Below are positions 13,205-21,722 of a stretch of 64,000 bases of DNA, in pieces. The notes under the pieces were generated by a model. That model saw nothing but the letters and a program-made list of their open reading frames with translations. It was not told where the DNA came from and searched no databases. Position numbers and translations under genes: made by a program. The stretch's first letter is position 1. Every line of letters starts with the position of its first letter. The DNA lies in contig NZ_CP041238.1 of assembly GCF_013488225.1 (NCBI RefSeq), forward strand, positions 3,755,501-3,819,500, in the 5' to 3' direction. This DNA comes from Sinorhizobium mexicanum (GTDB taxonomy: Bacteria > Pseudomonadota > Alphaproteobacteria > Rhizobiales > Rhizobiaceae).

Positions 13205-14264
13205 GCGAGCGGAAACCGAGGAGCGGGTCCGGCGAGCCTTTCGCGGCCAGGGCAAGTCCTGCGAAGAACTCGGCTCACCTTTCATGGCCCGGCTTTGCCA
13301 GCTGGCTGCAGAGCGCCTCGATGGTGAAAGTGCAGTCGGCGCCCGTGTCATCGGCTGGAAAGGCAATCCGCGGCCCGAGGCGGACTCCGTACCGCTGCGG
13401 CTGTTCGGGGCGCTGCATGCCCTTGTGCTGCTGGATCGCGACCAGACGTTGATTGCGTCTTATCCACCGAACATAACCGACGACGAGACGCTCTGGGCCG
13501 CGTGCGAAGGGGCTTTTCGGAAGCATGCCGATTTTATCCTCGAGCGGCTCACTTCCGCACCGCAGACGAACGAGGTGCGCCGCTCGGGTGCACTGCTTGC
13601 CGGCTTTCTCACGGTTGCACGCGCCTTCGGGAAACCACTTGTCCTGTCGGAAATTGGTGCGAGTGCCGGGTTGAACCTCCACTGGGACCGCTACGGCTAC
13701 GAGCTTTCCGGCAGCCAGTGGGGCGATATGGGATCCGGCGTCATCATCTCGCCTGTGTGGTCGGGCGCGGTGTCGCCCGGTGGGTCGGTCGATATCGTCG
13801 GACGGGCAGGATGCGACATCAACCCGCTTGATCCGGTGAGTGAGGAGGACCGGCTACGCCTGCTCTCCCACATCTGGGCCGACCAGCCGGACCGGCTCGA
13901 GCGGACTCGAAATGCGCTGGCGATCGCGGCTGCGAAGGGCAACCTTGTCGAGCGCGCGGACGCTGTGGACTGGCTGAAACAGCGCCTCTCCCATCCCTTC
14001 CCCGGCGCAGTCCACGTCGTCTATCACTCGGTCGCCTGGCAATATCTGCCTGAATCCGCCCAGCAAGAGGGCGTCGAGCTGATCAATGCTGCCGGCGCCG
14101 CGGCAACGGCAGATGCACCGCTTGCCTGGCTGCAGATGGAAGCGGACGGCTTGAGACCTGGGGCGGCGCTGACGCTTCAGACTTGGCCCGGCGGCAAGAG
14201 GCATCTGGTCGGTCGGGCGGATTTCCACGGTCGATGGATAGACTGGATCGGCCTACCGAAATGA
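13197..14264 (+). CDS. DUF2332 family protein
   Basis: This 355-aa protein matches my recollection of DUF2332: an N-terminal helical region with SCEELGSPFMARL, a central LSEIGASAGLNLHWDRY block resembling a nucleotide- or SAM-binding turn, and a C-terminal VVYHSVAWQYL segment. No catalytic function is established for the family that I can name. It overlaps the MaoC gene by 8 bp, so the two are translationally linked, suggesting but not proving a role with an acyl or small-molecule substrate. It converges with the alcohol dehydrogenase gene across a 15-bp gap. Confidence 0.8.
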   Translation: MPERAETEERVRRAFRGQGKSCEELGSPFMARLCQLAAERLDGESAVGARVIGWKGNPRPEADSVPLRLFGALHALVLLDRDQTLIASYPPNITDDETLWAACEGAFRKHADFILERLTSAPQTNEVRRSGALLAGFLTVARAFGKPLVLSEIGASAGLNLHWDRYGYELSGSQWGDMGSGVIISPVWSGAVSPGGSVDIVGRAGCDINPLDPVSEEDRLRLLSHIWADQPDRLERTRNALAIAAAKGNLVERADAVDWLKQRLSHPFPGAVHVVYHSVAWQYLPESAQQEGVELINAAGAAATADAPLAWLQMEADGLRPGAALTLQTWPGGKRHLVGRADFHGRWIDWIGLPK

Positions 14265-14279
14265 TTGCCGGAACCGCCG

Positions 14280-15410
14280 TCAGAACGTGATCACATGGCG
14301 GATGACCCGCCCCTGATCGAGAAGATCGAAAGCCTCGTTGATCTCTTCGAGTGGCCCCGTGCTCGATAACAGCCGGTCGACCGGCAGCTTGCCGCGCTGG
14401 TAGAGCGCGATGAAACGCGGGATATCGCGGCTCGGCACGCAGCTTCCCATGTAGCTGCCGCGAACCGTGCGTTCCTCGGCAACGAGGCTGACAGCAGGGA
14501 TGGCGATCTGGCTCGATGGGTGGGCAAGTCCCGCCGAGGCGGTCAAGCCGCCGCGCCGGGTGATCCCGTAGGCAAGCTCGAAGGCTTTCACCGAACCGGC
14601 CGCCTCCACGGCATGATCGACGCCGCCGCGGGTCGTCTCGCGGATCTTTCCGGCGGCATCCGGATCGCCGGCCAGGAACGCGTCGGTCGCGCCGAGCTGG
14701 AGCGCCAGCTTCAGCTTTTCCTCAGCAAGATCGACCGCGACGACACGCTCGGCGCCGGCGGCGATCGCGCCCAAAACCGCCGCCAACCCGACGCCACCTA
14801 GGCCGGCAACGGCAACGGACTGACCCGGCTTGACCTGGCAGGTGTTGACGATTGCACCGACACCGGTCAGCACCGCGCAGCCGAACAGGGCCGCTTCGAC
14901 CATCGGCAGGTCCGCCTCGATCCTGACGGCCGAGTGGCGCGAGACGACGGCATAATCGGCAAAGGCGGAAACGCCGAGATGGTGATGTACGGGGACCGCA
15001 TCGCAGCGCAGGCGGCGCTCGCCTGAAAGCAGCGTCCCCTTGCCGTTTGCCTCGGCACCGGGGATGCAGAGCGCCGGCCTGCCTTCAGCACAGGGCAGAC
15101 AATGCCCGCAGCTCGGCATGAAGCTCATCACCACCCGATCACCAGGCGCGATGTCGCGCACGCTGCTGCCGACCGCCTCCACGGTGCCGGCCGCCTCGTG
15201 ACCAAGCGCCATCGGCACCGGACGTGGCCGATCGCCATTGATGACGGAGAGATCGGAGTGACAGAGACCGGCTGCACCGATTCTGACCAGAAGCTCGTCC
15301 GGTCCCGGCGGGTCGAGGTCGATGGTCTCGATCGAAAGAGGCCGGGTGTTGACATAGGGCCTCTCGACCGGTGATTTCCTCAGCACCGCCGCGCGTGTCT
15401 TCACGCCCAC
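14280..15410 (-). CDS. Zinc-dependent alcohol dehydrogenase (MDR family)
   Basis: This 376-aa medium-chain dehydrogenase has catalytic-zinc ligands in GLCHSD (about residue 51) and GHEAAG, and a structural-zinc Cys cluster CGHCLPCAEGRPALC (about residues 105-119). Its Rossmann motif is VAGLGGVGLAAVLGA. It probably oxidises an alcohol or reduces an aldehyde with NAD(H). It differs from classic glutathione-dependent formaldehyde dehydrogenase in its N-terminal half, so a formaldehyde role is only a guess prompted by the upstream sarcosine oxidase genes, which release one-carbon units. Repeats and a terminator separate it from soxG, so it is probably transcribed separately. Confidence 0.85.
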   Translation of the reverse strand: MGVKTRAAVLRKSPVERPYVNTRPLSIETIDLDPPGPDELLVRIGAAGLCHSDLSVINGDRPRPVPMALGHEAAGTVEAVGSSVRDIAPGDRVVMSFMPSCGHCLPCAEGRPALCIPGAEANGKGTLLSGERRLRCDAVPVHHHLGVSAFADYAVVSRHSAVRIEADLPMVEAALFGCAVLTGVGAIVNTCQVKPGQSVAVAGLGGVGLAAVLGAIAAGAERVVAVDLAEEKLKLALQLGATDAFLAGDPDAAGKIRETTRGGVDHAVEAAGSVKAFELAYGITRRGGLTASAGLAHPSSQIAIPAVSLVAEERTVRGSYMGSCVPSRDIPRFIALYQRGKLPVDRLLSSTGPLEEINEAFDLLDQGRVIRHVITF

Positions 15411-15497
15411 TCCTCCGCTTCACACTCCAAGATTCTCGGCCGAATCGAAGCAAAATCTAACGTGATCCTTTCCTGGGAGTCGAGACGGCGATGATTG

Positions 15498-15623
15498 CTC
15501 CCTCTCCCCGGGTTTAACCCGAGGACTAACCCTCTCCCCGCACACGGGGAGAGCGACTTTGGGCCGCATTGGCGCGAGTCCCCTTCGCCCCGCTTGCAGG
15601 GAGAAGGTGCCGGCATGAGGGGC
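15498..15623. repeat. Intergenic palindromic repeat cluster (CTCTCCCCG-type)
   Basis: Several GC-rich hairpins lie in tandem: CTCTCCCCGcacaCGGGGAGAG (15533-15554) and CCTTCGCCCCGCttgCaGGGaGAAGG (about 15582-15606), ending GGCATGAGGGGC. The same wording recurs at 54491-54553, 60762-60898 and 41819-42006. It fills most of the 295-bp gap between the dehydrogenase start and the soxG stop. Confidence 0.7.
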
Positions 15624-15647
15624 AAATACATAGTGCACGCGCTGCCT

Positions 15648-15680
15648 GAAAAAGAAAGGCGGCAGATCGCTCCGCCGCCT
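15648..15680 (-). terminator. Rho-independent terminator of the sox operon
   Basis: Read on the minus strand, AGGCGGC pairs with GCCGCCT around a 10-nt loop, followed by TTCTTTTTC. It lies 26 bp after the soxG stop. Confidence 0.75.
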
Positions 15681-15705
15681 CCAAATTCGAAAATGCCGGC
15701 ACTCT

Positions 15706-16260
15706 TCAGTGCCCCGCGTCCTCGGCACCCTCCGACAGAAGGCCGAAGACAAAGGGCGAAAACGACCGCCAGCACTCGAGGCGGAACGTATCCTCGGCCG
15801 TGCGGAGGAGCACGATTTCCGCCTTCCCCAGAACGGTCCGCGAACACGCGCCGACCGGGAAGATCGCGAGCGAAAGGTCCTGCGGACAGCCGCTGTTGAT
15901 CGCCACCGCGGCACCCGGGCCGCTGACGATGACGGCCGTGTTGCGGTGGGAAATATCGACCGCCGAATGCATCACGCCGCTGGACGCGGCAGCCGCAATC
16001 AGATCCTTACCGTCTTCGTCGATCACCAGCCACTCGTCCGGACCGAGCCAGAGCGCATGACGCTTTCCGGTCGAAGCGGACGTCTTCGGCCGCACCGGCA
16101 GGGTGACCCCCAGTGAAGCGGACAGTGCCGAAACCGCGTCGGGTGCCGCGCGCAGCGATATCCGCGAGGCGGGCGCCGCGGGCGTCAGGATCGCCGCCGG
16201 CGAGCCGCCACGCAGGCCAGCGAGCGGAGCTTTGCGGATTGCAGTTGCCTGGTCAGCCAT
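15706..16260 (-). CDS. soxG: Sarcosine oxidase, gamma subunit
   Basis: This 184-aa protein matches heterotetrameric sarcosine oxidase gamma subunits (RISLRAAPDAVSALSASLGV near the N-terminus; WLGPDEWLVID in the centre, a GcvT-like fold signature). The complex demethylates sarcosine to glycine, with formaldehyde or 5,10-methylene-tetrahydrofolate and H2O2 as co-products. AAGGAGG lies 8 bp before ATG 16260, which fixes the start; an 8-codon longer version would bury that SD. The start overlaps the soxA stop by 8 bp. Confidence 0.92.
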   Translation of the reverse strand: MADQATAIRKAPLAGLRGGSPAAILTPAAPASRISLRAAPDAVSALSASLGVTLPVRPKTSASTGKRHALWLGPDEWLVIDEDGKDLIAAAASSGVMHSAVDISHRNTAVIVSGPGAAVAINSGCPQDLSLAIFPVGACSRTVLGKAEIVLLRTAEDTFRLECWRSFSPFVFGLLSEGAEDAGH

Positions 16261-19246
16261 GGAGGCGACCTCCTTCCTTGTCAAAGAACACCATGTCGCT
16301 CACCTCGACGGCAATCGTCCGATCGGCCATCGGGATGTAAAGGGTTTGGCCGAGGCGCTCGCGTCCGCCGGCGACCACCGCCAGCGCGATCGACCGGCCG
16401 CAATTTTCCGACCAGTAGGACGAGGTGACATGGCCGAGCATGGTCATCGGCTTCGGTTCGTTCGGATTGGCAACAATCTGCGCCCCTTCCTCCAGGACCA
16501 CCTTCGGATCCTTGGTAAGGAGACCGACGAGTTGCTTGCGACCGTCCTTGACGAGGTCTGGGCGCTTCAGTCCGCGAATGCCGACGAAATCCGGCTTCTT
16601 CTTCGACACCGCCCAGGAAAGGCCGGCATCGTCCGGTGTGAGGGTCCCGTCGGTATCCTGACCGACGATGATGTAACCCTTCTCGGCGCGCAGCACGTGC
16701 ATGGTTTCGGTGCCGTAGGCGCAGGCGCCCATCGGTTCAGCCCGGGCCCAGATCGCCTCCCATACGGCATGGCCGTAGTCCGCCGGTACGTTGACTTCGA
16801 AACCGAGTTCGCCGGTGAAAGACATGCGGAAGAGCCGCGCCGGCACGCCGCAGATCCGCCCTTCGGCGACGCTCATGTGCGGGAAGGCTTCGTTCGAAAG
16901 ATCGATGCCTTCAACGAGCGGCGCGATGATCTCGCGCGCCTTCGGCCCTTGAACCGCAATGACCGCCCACTGCTCGGTGGTCGAGGTGAGCCACACCTTC
17001 AGATGCGGGAACTCCGTCTGCAGGTAGTCTTCCATGTGGTTCATGACGCGCGGCGCGCCGCCGGTCGTCGTCGTCACGTGGAAGCGGTCTTCGGCGAGCC
17101 GGCCGACGACGCCGTCGTCATAGACGAAGCCGTCGTCGCGCAGCATGATGCCGTAGCGGCAGCGGCCGGGCTTCAGGTTGTCCCAGGCGTTGGTGTACAT
17201 CAGATTGAGGAACTTGGCCGCATCGGGGCCGACGACCTCGATCTTGCCGAGCGTCGACGCATCGAAGACGCCGGCCGTTTCGCGGACGGTCTTGCATTCG
17301 CGCGCAACCGCATCGTGCATGCTCTCGCCGGCCTTCGGATAGAACCAGGCGCGCTTCCAGTTGCCGACATCCTCGAATTCGGCGCCTTGCGCCTCTTCCC
17401 AGGCATGCATCGGCGTCTTGCGGGCCGGATCGAAGAGGCTCCCGCGAGAATGGTTGACGATCGCACCGAAAGTCACCGGCGTGTAGGGCTGGCGGAAGGT
17501 CGTCAGCCCCACCTCGGGGATCCCCTTGCCGAGCGCTTCGGCGGCGATCGCGAGCCCGTGCATGTTGGAGAGCTTGCCCTGGTCGGACGCCATGCCGTTG
17601 GTGGTGAAGCGCTTGATATGCTCGACGGAGTGCATGCCCTCGCGCACCGCAAGGCGAATGTCCTTGGCGCAGACGTCGTGCTGGAAGTCGATGAAGGCCT
17701 TGACCGTTGTGTCCGGCCCCGCCCCTTCCGCTGCGCCGATCATGCCGCCCGTCCAGACGAAGGCGTTCTCGCCGGAAATCGCGAGCTGCGATCCGTTTTC
17801 AGCACCCGCGGCGCGCGCGGCCAGTTCACCGGCGGCAAGCGCCTCGTCGATCGTCGCCTGGAGATCGTCGGTGCCGTTGCAGGCACCAATCGAGAGGCAA
17901 TCCTGCGCATAGGTACCCGGCAGGAAGCGCTCCGTTTCGGCGTCGAACTTCACCTTGCCGCGCGATTGCGAGAAGAGGTGCACCGACGGCGTCCAGCCGG
18001 CAGAGACGAGCAGCGCATCGACGGCGATCTTGCGTGCCGCACCGCCACCCCTTCGGGAAACGCTGATCGAGGAGATCCTGAGCTTGCCGGTGGTGTTGAC
18101 GACCGAATGGCCCGCCAGCACCTCGATGCCGAGCCGGCGTGCTTCCGCCAGCACGGCCTCGCCGGGCTTCTCGCGGCTGTCGACGATCGCCGGGACGGCG
18201 ACGCCCGCCTTCCTGAGATCAAAGGCGGCCTCGTAGGCGGAATCATGTGCCGTGTAGATGCCGACCCTGGTGCCGACGGCGACGCCGAAGTGGTTGAGAT
18301 AGGCGCGACCCGCCGACGCCAGCATGATGCCCGGCCGGTCGTTGTTGGCGAAGACCATGTGACGCTCGATCGCACCGTTAGCGAGAATGACCTTCTTCGC
18401 CCGCACCTGCCACAGCCGCTCGCGCGGCAATGCCCTGTCCGGCGCGGACAGGTGATCGGTTACCCGTTCGACGAGACCGACGAAATTATGGTTGTAGTAG
18501 CCGAACGCGGTCGTGCGCGTCAGCACGGTGACATTGTCCCGGTCCGCGAGCGCCTTGCCGGTCGCCTGCGCCCACTCGTAACCGGGCTTGCCGTCGATGA
18601 CCGTGCCGCTGTCGTAGTGGAGCGCACCGCCCACTTCCGACTGCTCGTCGCACAGGATGACCTTGGCGCCGGCCTGCGCCGCCGCAAGCGCCGCCGAAAG
18701 ACCGGCAGCGCCCGCGCCGATCACCAGCACGTCGCAATGCACGTACCGGCTCGCATAGTGATCCGGATCGGCCTCCGTCGGCGCAACGCCGAGGCCGGCT
18801 GCGCGGCGGATGAAGGGCTCGTAGAGCGCGTGCCATGCCGCCTTCGGCCACATGAAGGTCTTGTAGTAGAAGCCGGCAGCGAAGAAGGGCGAGAGCAGGT
18901 CGTTGAACCCGCCGACATCGAAGGCGAGCGACGGCCAGCGGTTCTGCGACGAGACCTTGATCCCGTCGAAGACCTCCTGCACCGTGGCGCGCACGTTCGG
19001 CTGCCTGCGTGCCGCGTCGCGCGATACGTCGAGCAGCGCGTTCGGTTCCTCAGCCCCGGCGGAAAGAATGCCGCGCGGACGGTGGTACTTGAACGACCGG
19101 CCGACAAGATGGATGCCGTGGGCGAGCAAGGCCGAGGCAACCGTATCACCCTCGAGCGCGGTCAGCGTCCGTCCATCGAAGGTGAACCTGGCAGTGCGGG
19201 CGGGCGTCAGGCGGCCCGCACCCGAAATGCGATTGGCTCCGCTCAT
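16253..19246 (-). CDS. soxA: Sarcosine oxidase, alpha subunit
   Basis: This 997-aa subunit starts with a 2Fe-2S-ferredoxin-like fold (about residues 20-100, VGRSFKYHRPRGILSAG). A dinucleotide-binding domain follows with DVLVIGAGAAGLSAALAAA near residue 172, and the C-terminal part from about residue 600 is GcvT/tetrahydrofolate-binding. The subunit carries NAD+ and the folate site that captures the one-carbon unit. Its start overlaps the soxD stop by 4 bp and its stop overlaps soxG by 8 bp. The long plus-strand frame over the whole gene is a codon-bias shadow. Confidence 0.95.
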   Translation of the reverse strand: MSGANRISGAGRLTPARTARFTFDGRTLTALEGDTVASALLAHGIHLVGRSFKYHRPRGILSAGAEEPNALLDVSRDAARRQPNVRATVQEVFDGIKVSSQNRWPSLAFDVGGFNDLLSPFFAAGFYYKTFMWPKAAWHALYEPFIRRAAGLGVAPTEADPDHYASRYVHCDVLVIGAGAAGLSAALAAAQAGAKVILCDEQSEVGGALHYDSGTVIDGKPGYEWAQATGKALADRDNVTVLTRTTAFGYYNHNFVGLVERVTDHLSAPDRALPRERLWQVRAKKVILANGAIERHMVFANNDRPGIMLASAGRAYLNHFGVAVGTRVGIYTAHDSAYEAAFDLRKAGVAVPAIVDSREKPGEAVLAEARRLGIEVLAGHSVVNTTGKLRISSISVSRRGGGAARKIAVDALLVSAGWTPSVHLFSQSRGKVKFDAETERFLPGTYAQDCLSIGACNGTDDLQATIDEALAAGELAARAAGAENGSQLAISGENAFVWTGGMIGAAEGAGPDTTVKAFIDFQHDVCAKDIRLAVREGMHSVEHIKRFTTNGMASDQGKLSNMHGLAIAAEALGKGIPEVGLTTFRQPYTPVTFGAIVNHSRGSLFDPARKTPMHAWEEAQGAEFEDVGNWKRAWFYPKAGESMHDAVARECKTVRETAGVFDASTLGKIEVVGPDAAKFLNLMYTNAWDNLKPGRCRYGIMLRDDGFVYDDGVVGRLAEDRFHVTTTTGGAPRVMNHMEDYLQTEFPHLKVWLTSTTEQWAVIAVQGPKAREIIAPLVEGIDLSNEAFPHMSVAEGRICGVPARLFRMSFTGELGFEVNVPADYGHAVWEAIWARAEPMGACAYGTETMHVLRAEKGYIIVGQDTDGTLTPDDAGLSWAVSKKKPDFVGIRGLKRPDLVKDGRKQLVGLLTKDPKVVLEEGAQIVANPNEPKPMTMLGHVTSSYWSENCGRSIALAVVAGGRERLGQTLYIPMADRTIAVEVSDMVFFDKEGGRLHG

Positions 19247-19584
19247 TGCGCTGCTCCTTCCAGGGGCTCGTAGGTCTCGACCGTCGCGCTCGTCTTGGGC
19301 TTGGCATCGAGGTCGGGCTTCGGCTCGCCGGCCTTGTAGGTGGTAAGGAACCGGTCGCTCACCGTGTCACGGGCCGCATTGAAGAAACGACCGCAGCCAT
19401 GGATGTGCCGCCATCTTTCGAAGATCACGCCTTTCGGATTGTCGCGCAGGAAGAAATAGGCTTCGAACTCTTCGTCGCTGATCTCGGCGATGTTGGTCGG
19501 ACGGGCGATATGGGCATCGCCGGCATTGCGGAATTCGAGCTCGGAGCGCTCTTCTTCGCAATAGGGGCAGTAAATCAGAAGCAT
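19243..19584 (-). CDS. soxD: Sarcosine oxidase, delta subunit
   Basis: This 113-aa zinc-binding delta subunit has the expected ligands in CPYC (residues 6-9) and a His/Cys pair in HIHGCGRFFN. The start at ATG 19584 (MLLIYCPYCEEE) matches the family length. Upstream codons to 19662 would translate a repeat fragment and are rejected. The 67-bp gap back to soxB is almost filled by half of a RIME-like repeat, unusual in an otherwise overlapping operon. No strong SD is visible ahead of the start. Confidence 0.93.
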   Translation of the reverse strand: MLLIYCPYCEEERSELEFRNAGDAHIARPTNIAEISDEEFEAYFFLRDNPKGVIFERWRHIHGCGRFFNAARDTVSDRFLTTYKAGEPKPDLDAKPKTSATVETYEPLEGAAQ

Positions 19585-19603
19585 CTGGAATGTCCTCGCA
19601 TTA

Positions 19604-19640
19604 GAGCGCCGCGCGTTCCGTCGAACGCGCAAAGGTCGCT
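19604..19640 (-). repeat. Half RIME-like repeat between soxB and soxD
   Basis: AGCGCCGCGCGTTC and GAACGCGC form a palindrome continuing AAAGGTCGCT. It matches the GC-rich second palindrome of the full repeats at 22693, 31241, 38014, 47323 and 51086, but the first palindrome is absent. Confidence 0.7.
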
Positions 19641-19651
19641 CCACCTTCCTT

Positions 19652-20905
19652 CTAGTGCGCAACGGCGGCAGCGGCCGCCTCGTCGATGAGCCGCCCGGTG
19701 CGGAAACGCTCGAGCGTCAGGCCGGCAGCGAGCCTGTGCGGTTCGCCGCGTGCGATGAGATGGGCGAAGAGGTTGGCCGAGCCCGGCGTCGCCTTGAAGC
19801 CGCCCGTTCCCCAACCGGCATTGAGGTAGAGACCCGGCACCGGCGTGACGCCCTGGATCGGCGAACGGTCCTGCGTCACATCGACGATACCGCCCCATTG
19901 CCGCATCATCTTGACGCGGCGGAACATCGGGAAGAGTTCGCAGATCGCATCGAGCGTATGGGTGATGATCTGCAGGCCGCCGGTCTGCGAATAGGAATTG
20001 TACTGGTCGGTGCCGGCGCCGATGACGAACTCGCCCTTGTCCGACTGCGAGATATAGGCGTGCACCGAATTCGACATCACGACGCAGGGGAAGATCGGCT
20101 TCAGAGGCTCGGAGACGAGCGCCTGCAGCGGCTGGCTCTGCAGCGGCACGCGCACGTCGGCCATCTGCATCAGTACCGACGTGTGGCCCGCTGCAGAAAT
20201 GCCGACTTTCTTCGCGCCGATAAAGCCGCGATTGGTATCGACGCCAATCACACGGCCGGTCGCATCGCGGCGAATCCCGCTCACTTCGCAGTTCTGGATG
20301 ATGTGAACGCCGCGGTCGGAAGCCCCGCGCGCATAGCCCCAGGCGACCGCGTCATGGCGGGCCGTGCCGCCGCGCCGCTGCAGCGCCGCGCCGTTGATCG
20401 GATAGCGGGCGGTCTTCGAAATATCGAGCGGCGGACAATAGGCTTTGGCCTGCTCCGGCGTCAGCCACTCGTTGTCGATGCCGTAGAGCCGGTTGGCATT
20501 GATGTGCCTCTTGAAGGACTGCTGGTCATGGATGTTGTGCGACAGCATCATGACGCCGCGCGGCGAATACATGACGTTGTAGTTCAGGTCCTGCGACAGG
20601 TTCTCCCAGAGCTTCAGCGAATGCTCGTAGATGTCCATGCTCTCTTCATAGAGATAGTTGGACCGGATGATCGTCGTGTTGCGGCCGGTATTGCCACCAC
20701 CGATCCAGCCCTTTTCGAGCACCGCGACATTGGTGATGCCATGCTCCTTGGCGAGGTAATAGGCGGCACCCAGGCCATGCCCGCCCCCGCCGATGATGAT
20801 GACGTCATATTCCTTGCGCGGCTCTGGCGAAGCCCAATGCGGCCCCCAGCCCTTGTGGCCGCGTAGCGCCTCGCGCGCCACGGCAAAAACAGAATATTTG
20901 CGCAT
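19652..20905 (-). CDS. soxB: Sarcosine oxidase, beta subunit
   Basis: This 417-aa flavoprotein subunit holds the active site for sarcosine oxidation (non-covalent FAD and covalent FMN in the known complexes). The dinucleotide motif IIIGGGGHGLGAAYYLAK is near residue 35, and GGGNTGRNTTIIRSNY follows. ATG 20905 (MRKYSVFAVAREAL) gives the standard length and is preceded by GGAGTAGCAGGCGG. A frame extension to 21112 would add 69 non-homologous residues and is rejected. It is the first gene of soxBDAG and is divergent from rpsU. Confidence 0.95.
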   Translation of the reverse strand: MRKYSVFAVAREALRGHKGWGPHWASPEPRKEYDVIIIGGGGHGLGAAYYLAKEHGITNVAVLEKGWIGGGNTGRNTTIIRSNYLYEESMDIYEHSLKLWENLSQDLNYNVMYSPRGVMMLSHNIHDQQSFKRHINANRLYGIDNEWLTPEQAKAYCPPLDISKTARYPINGAALQRRGGTARHDAVAWGYARGASDRGVHIIQNCEVSGIRRDATGRVIGVDTNRGFIGAKKVGISAAGHTSVLMQMADVRVPLQSQPLQALVSEPLKPIFPCVVMSNSVHAYISQSDKGEFVIGAGTDQYNSYSQTGGLQIITHTLDAICELFPMFRRVKMMRQWGGIVDVTQDRSPIQGVTPVPGLYLNAGWGTGGFKATPGSANLFAHLIARGEPHRLAAGLTLERFRTGRLIDEAAAAAVAH

Positions 20906-21120
20906 CCGCCTGCTACTCCATGAACCCCGAGAAAACGTGTTGTTGGCGTTAGAAATCGCAAATCTGAGAGCCATGCAACGTTTCTTTTGCGACGCGATTC
21001 GGCGAACTTGGGCGGAGTTGCGACATCGTGTGAACACCCCGCGCAGGGCAAAGTTTGGGCCCGCCCTGCCCAGCGGGAGCCGCACTCGTGCATTTTTCCG
21101 GTCCGCTCGCACTGTCGTCG

Positions 21121-21149
21121 CTGGACTTTCCCGGCACGATCTGGTATCC
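21121..21149 (+). promoter_or_regulatory. Candidate promoter for rpsU
   Basis: CTGGAC (21121-21126), a 17-bp spacer and GTATCC (21144-21149) lie about 100 bp ahead of the rpsU start. The -35 matches CTTGAC at 5 of 6 bases; the -10 is poor. Confidence 0.25.
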
Positions 21150-21250
21150 GCTCCTTTAATCGTAGAGCTTCCAGCTCAGCGAATACATATTCTTTGCCTC
21201 CCTTACCTGACGGTGAGGCTGACAACTCGAAACAAAGGAACGGGATTCAC

Positions 21251-21463
21251 GTGCAGGTACTTGTCCGCGATAACAATGTCGACCAGGCGCTCCGCGCTCT
21301 CAAGAAGAAGATGCAGCGCGAAGGCATTTTCCGCGAAATGAAGATGCGTGACTTCTACGAAAAGCCGTCCCAGAAGCGTGCGCGCGAAAAGGCTGAGGCC
21401 GTCCGCCGCGTTCGCAAGCTGGCTCGCAAGCGCGCACAGCGTGAAGGCCTTCTGGCTCGCTGA
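21251..21463 (+). CDS. rpsU: 30S ribosomal protein S21
   Basis: This 70-aa, very basic protein starts (V/M)[19 protein letters not shown] and ends with an Arg/Lys-rich helix, typical of alphaproteobacterial S21. The start codon is GTG at 21251, with AAAGGAAC 10-17 bases upstream. The longer frame beginning at 20987 runs through soxB promoter sequence and is not coding. Rhizobia often carry more than one rpsU copy; here it stands alone, divergent from soxB and followed by a terminator. Confidence 0.93.
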   Translation: MQVLVRDNNVDQALRALKKKMQREGIFREMKMRDFYEKPSQKRAREKAEAVRRVRKLARKRAQREGLLAR

Positions 21464-21499
21464 TTTGTCGTTTTTTCGACGCTTTCCAATGTAAGTCGT

Positions 21500-21530
21500 G
21501 GCGGGGGCGAGGTATCGCCACCGCCTTTTT
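21500..21530 (+). terminator. Rho-independent terminator of rpsU
   Basis: GGCGGGGGCGA pairs with TCGCCACCGCC (one mismatch) around GGTA, followed by TTTTT. It lies 37 bp after the rpsU stop. Confidence 0.8.
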
Positions 21531-21546
21531 AGTATGGACACCATGT

Positions 21547-21584
21547 CCGTCGGCAAGCTAGCGTGACGTGTCAGCTTGCGACGG
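21547..21584. other. Strong hairpin in the leader of the TPR lipoprotein gene
   Basis: CCGTCG-CAAGCT (21547-21559, one bulged G) pairs with AGCTTGCGACGG (21573-21584) across a 13-nt loop. It follows the rpsU terminator and has no T-run, so it is not a terminator itself. It could be an mRNA leader element or part of a small RNA. Confidence 0.4.
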
Positions 21585-21722
21585 TCAGCCGCCCGGATGG
21601 GATAAGCCGGTCGGATCGCCGGAGGATCTGACGAACCCCTGGCTGGAGCCCCGCGCATTCGCCGGTCTCCGTGAACGGAAAGCCGACGGCTTTCGGGATC
21701 TTGTCGCATTGAGGGATCGACT

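Noticed and set aside
15498..15623. CRISPR-like array
   Set aside because: The hairpins are not regularly spaced direct repeats with unique spacers, and no cas genes exist in the window.
16103..19273. 1056-codon plus-strand open frame
   Set aside because: It lies antisense to the intact soxA gene, with Arg/His-rich low-complexity content and no SD or motif.
20906..21112. 69-codon N-terminal extension of soxB
   Set aside because: The SD GGAGTAGCAGG is placed for ATG 20905 and homologous soxB proteins start at MRKYS; the extension is promoter sequence.
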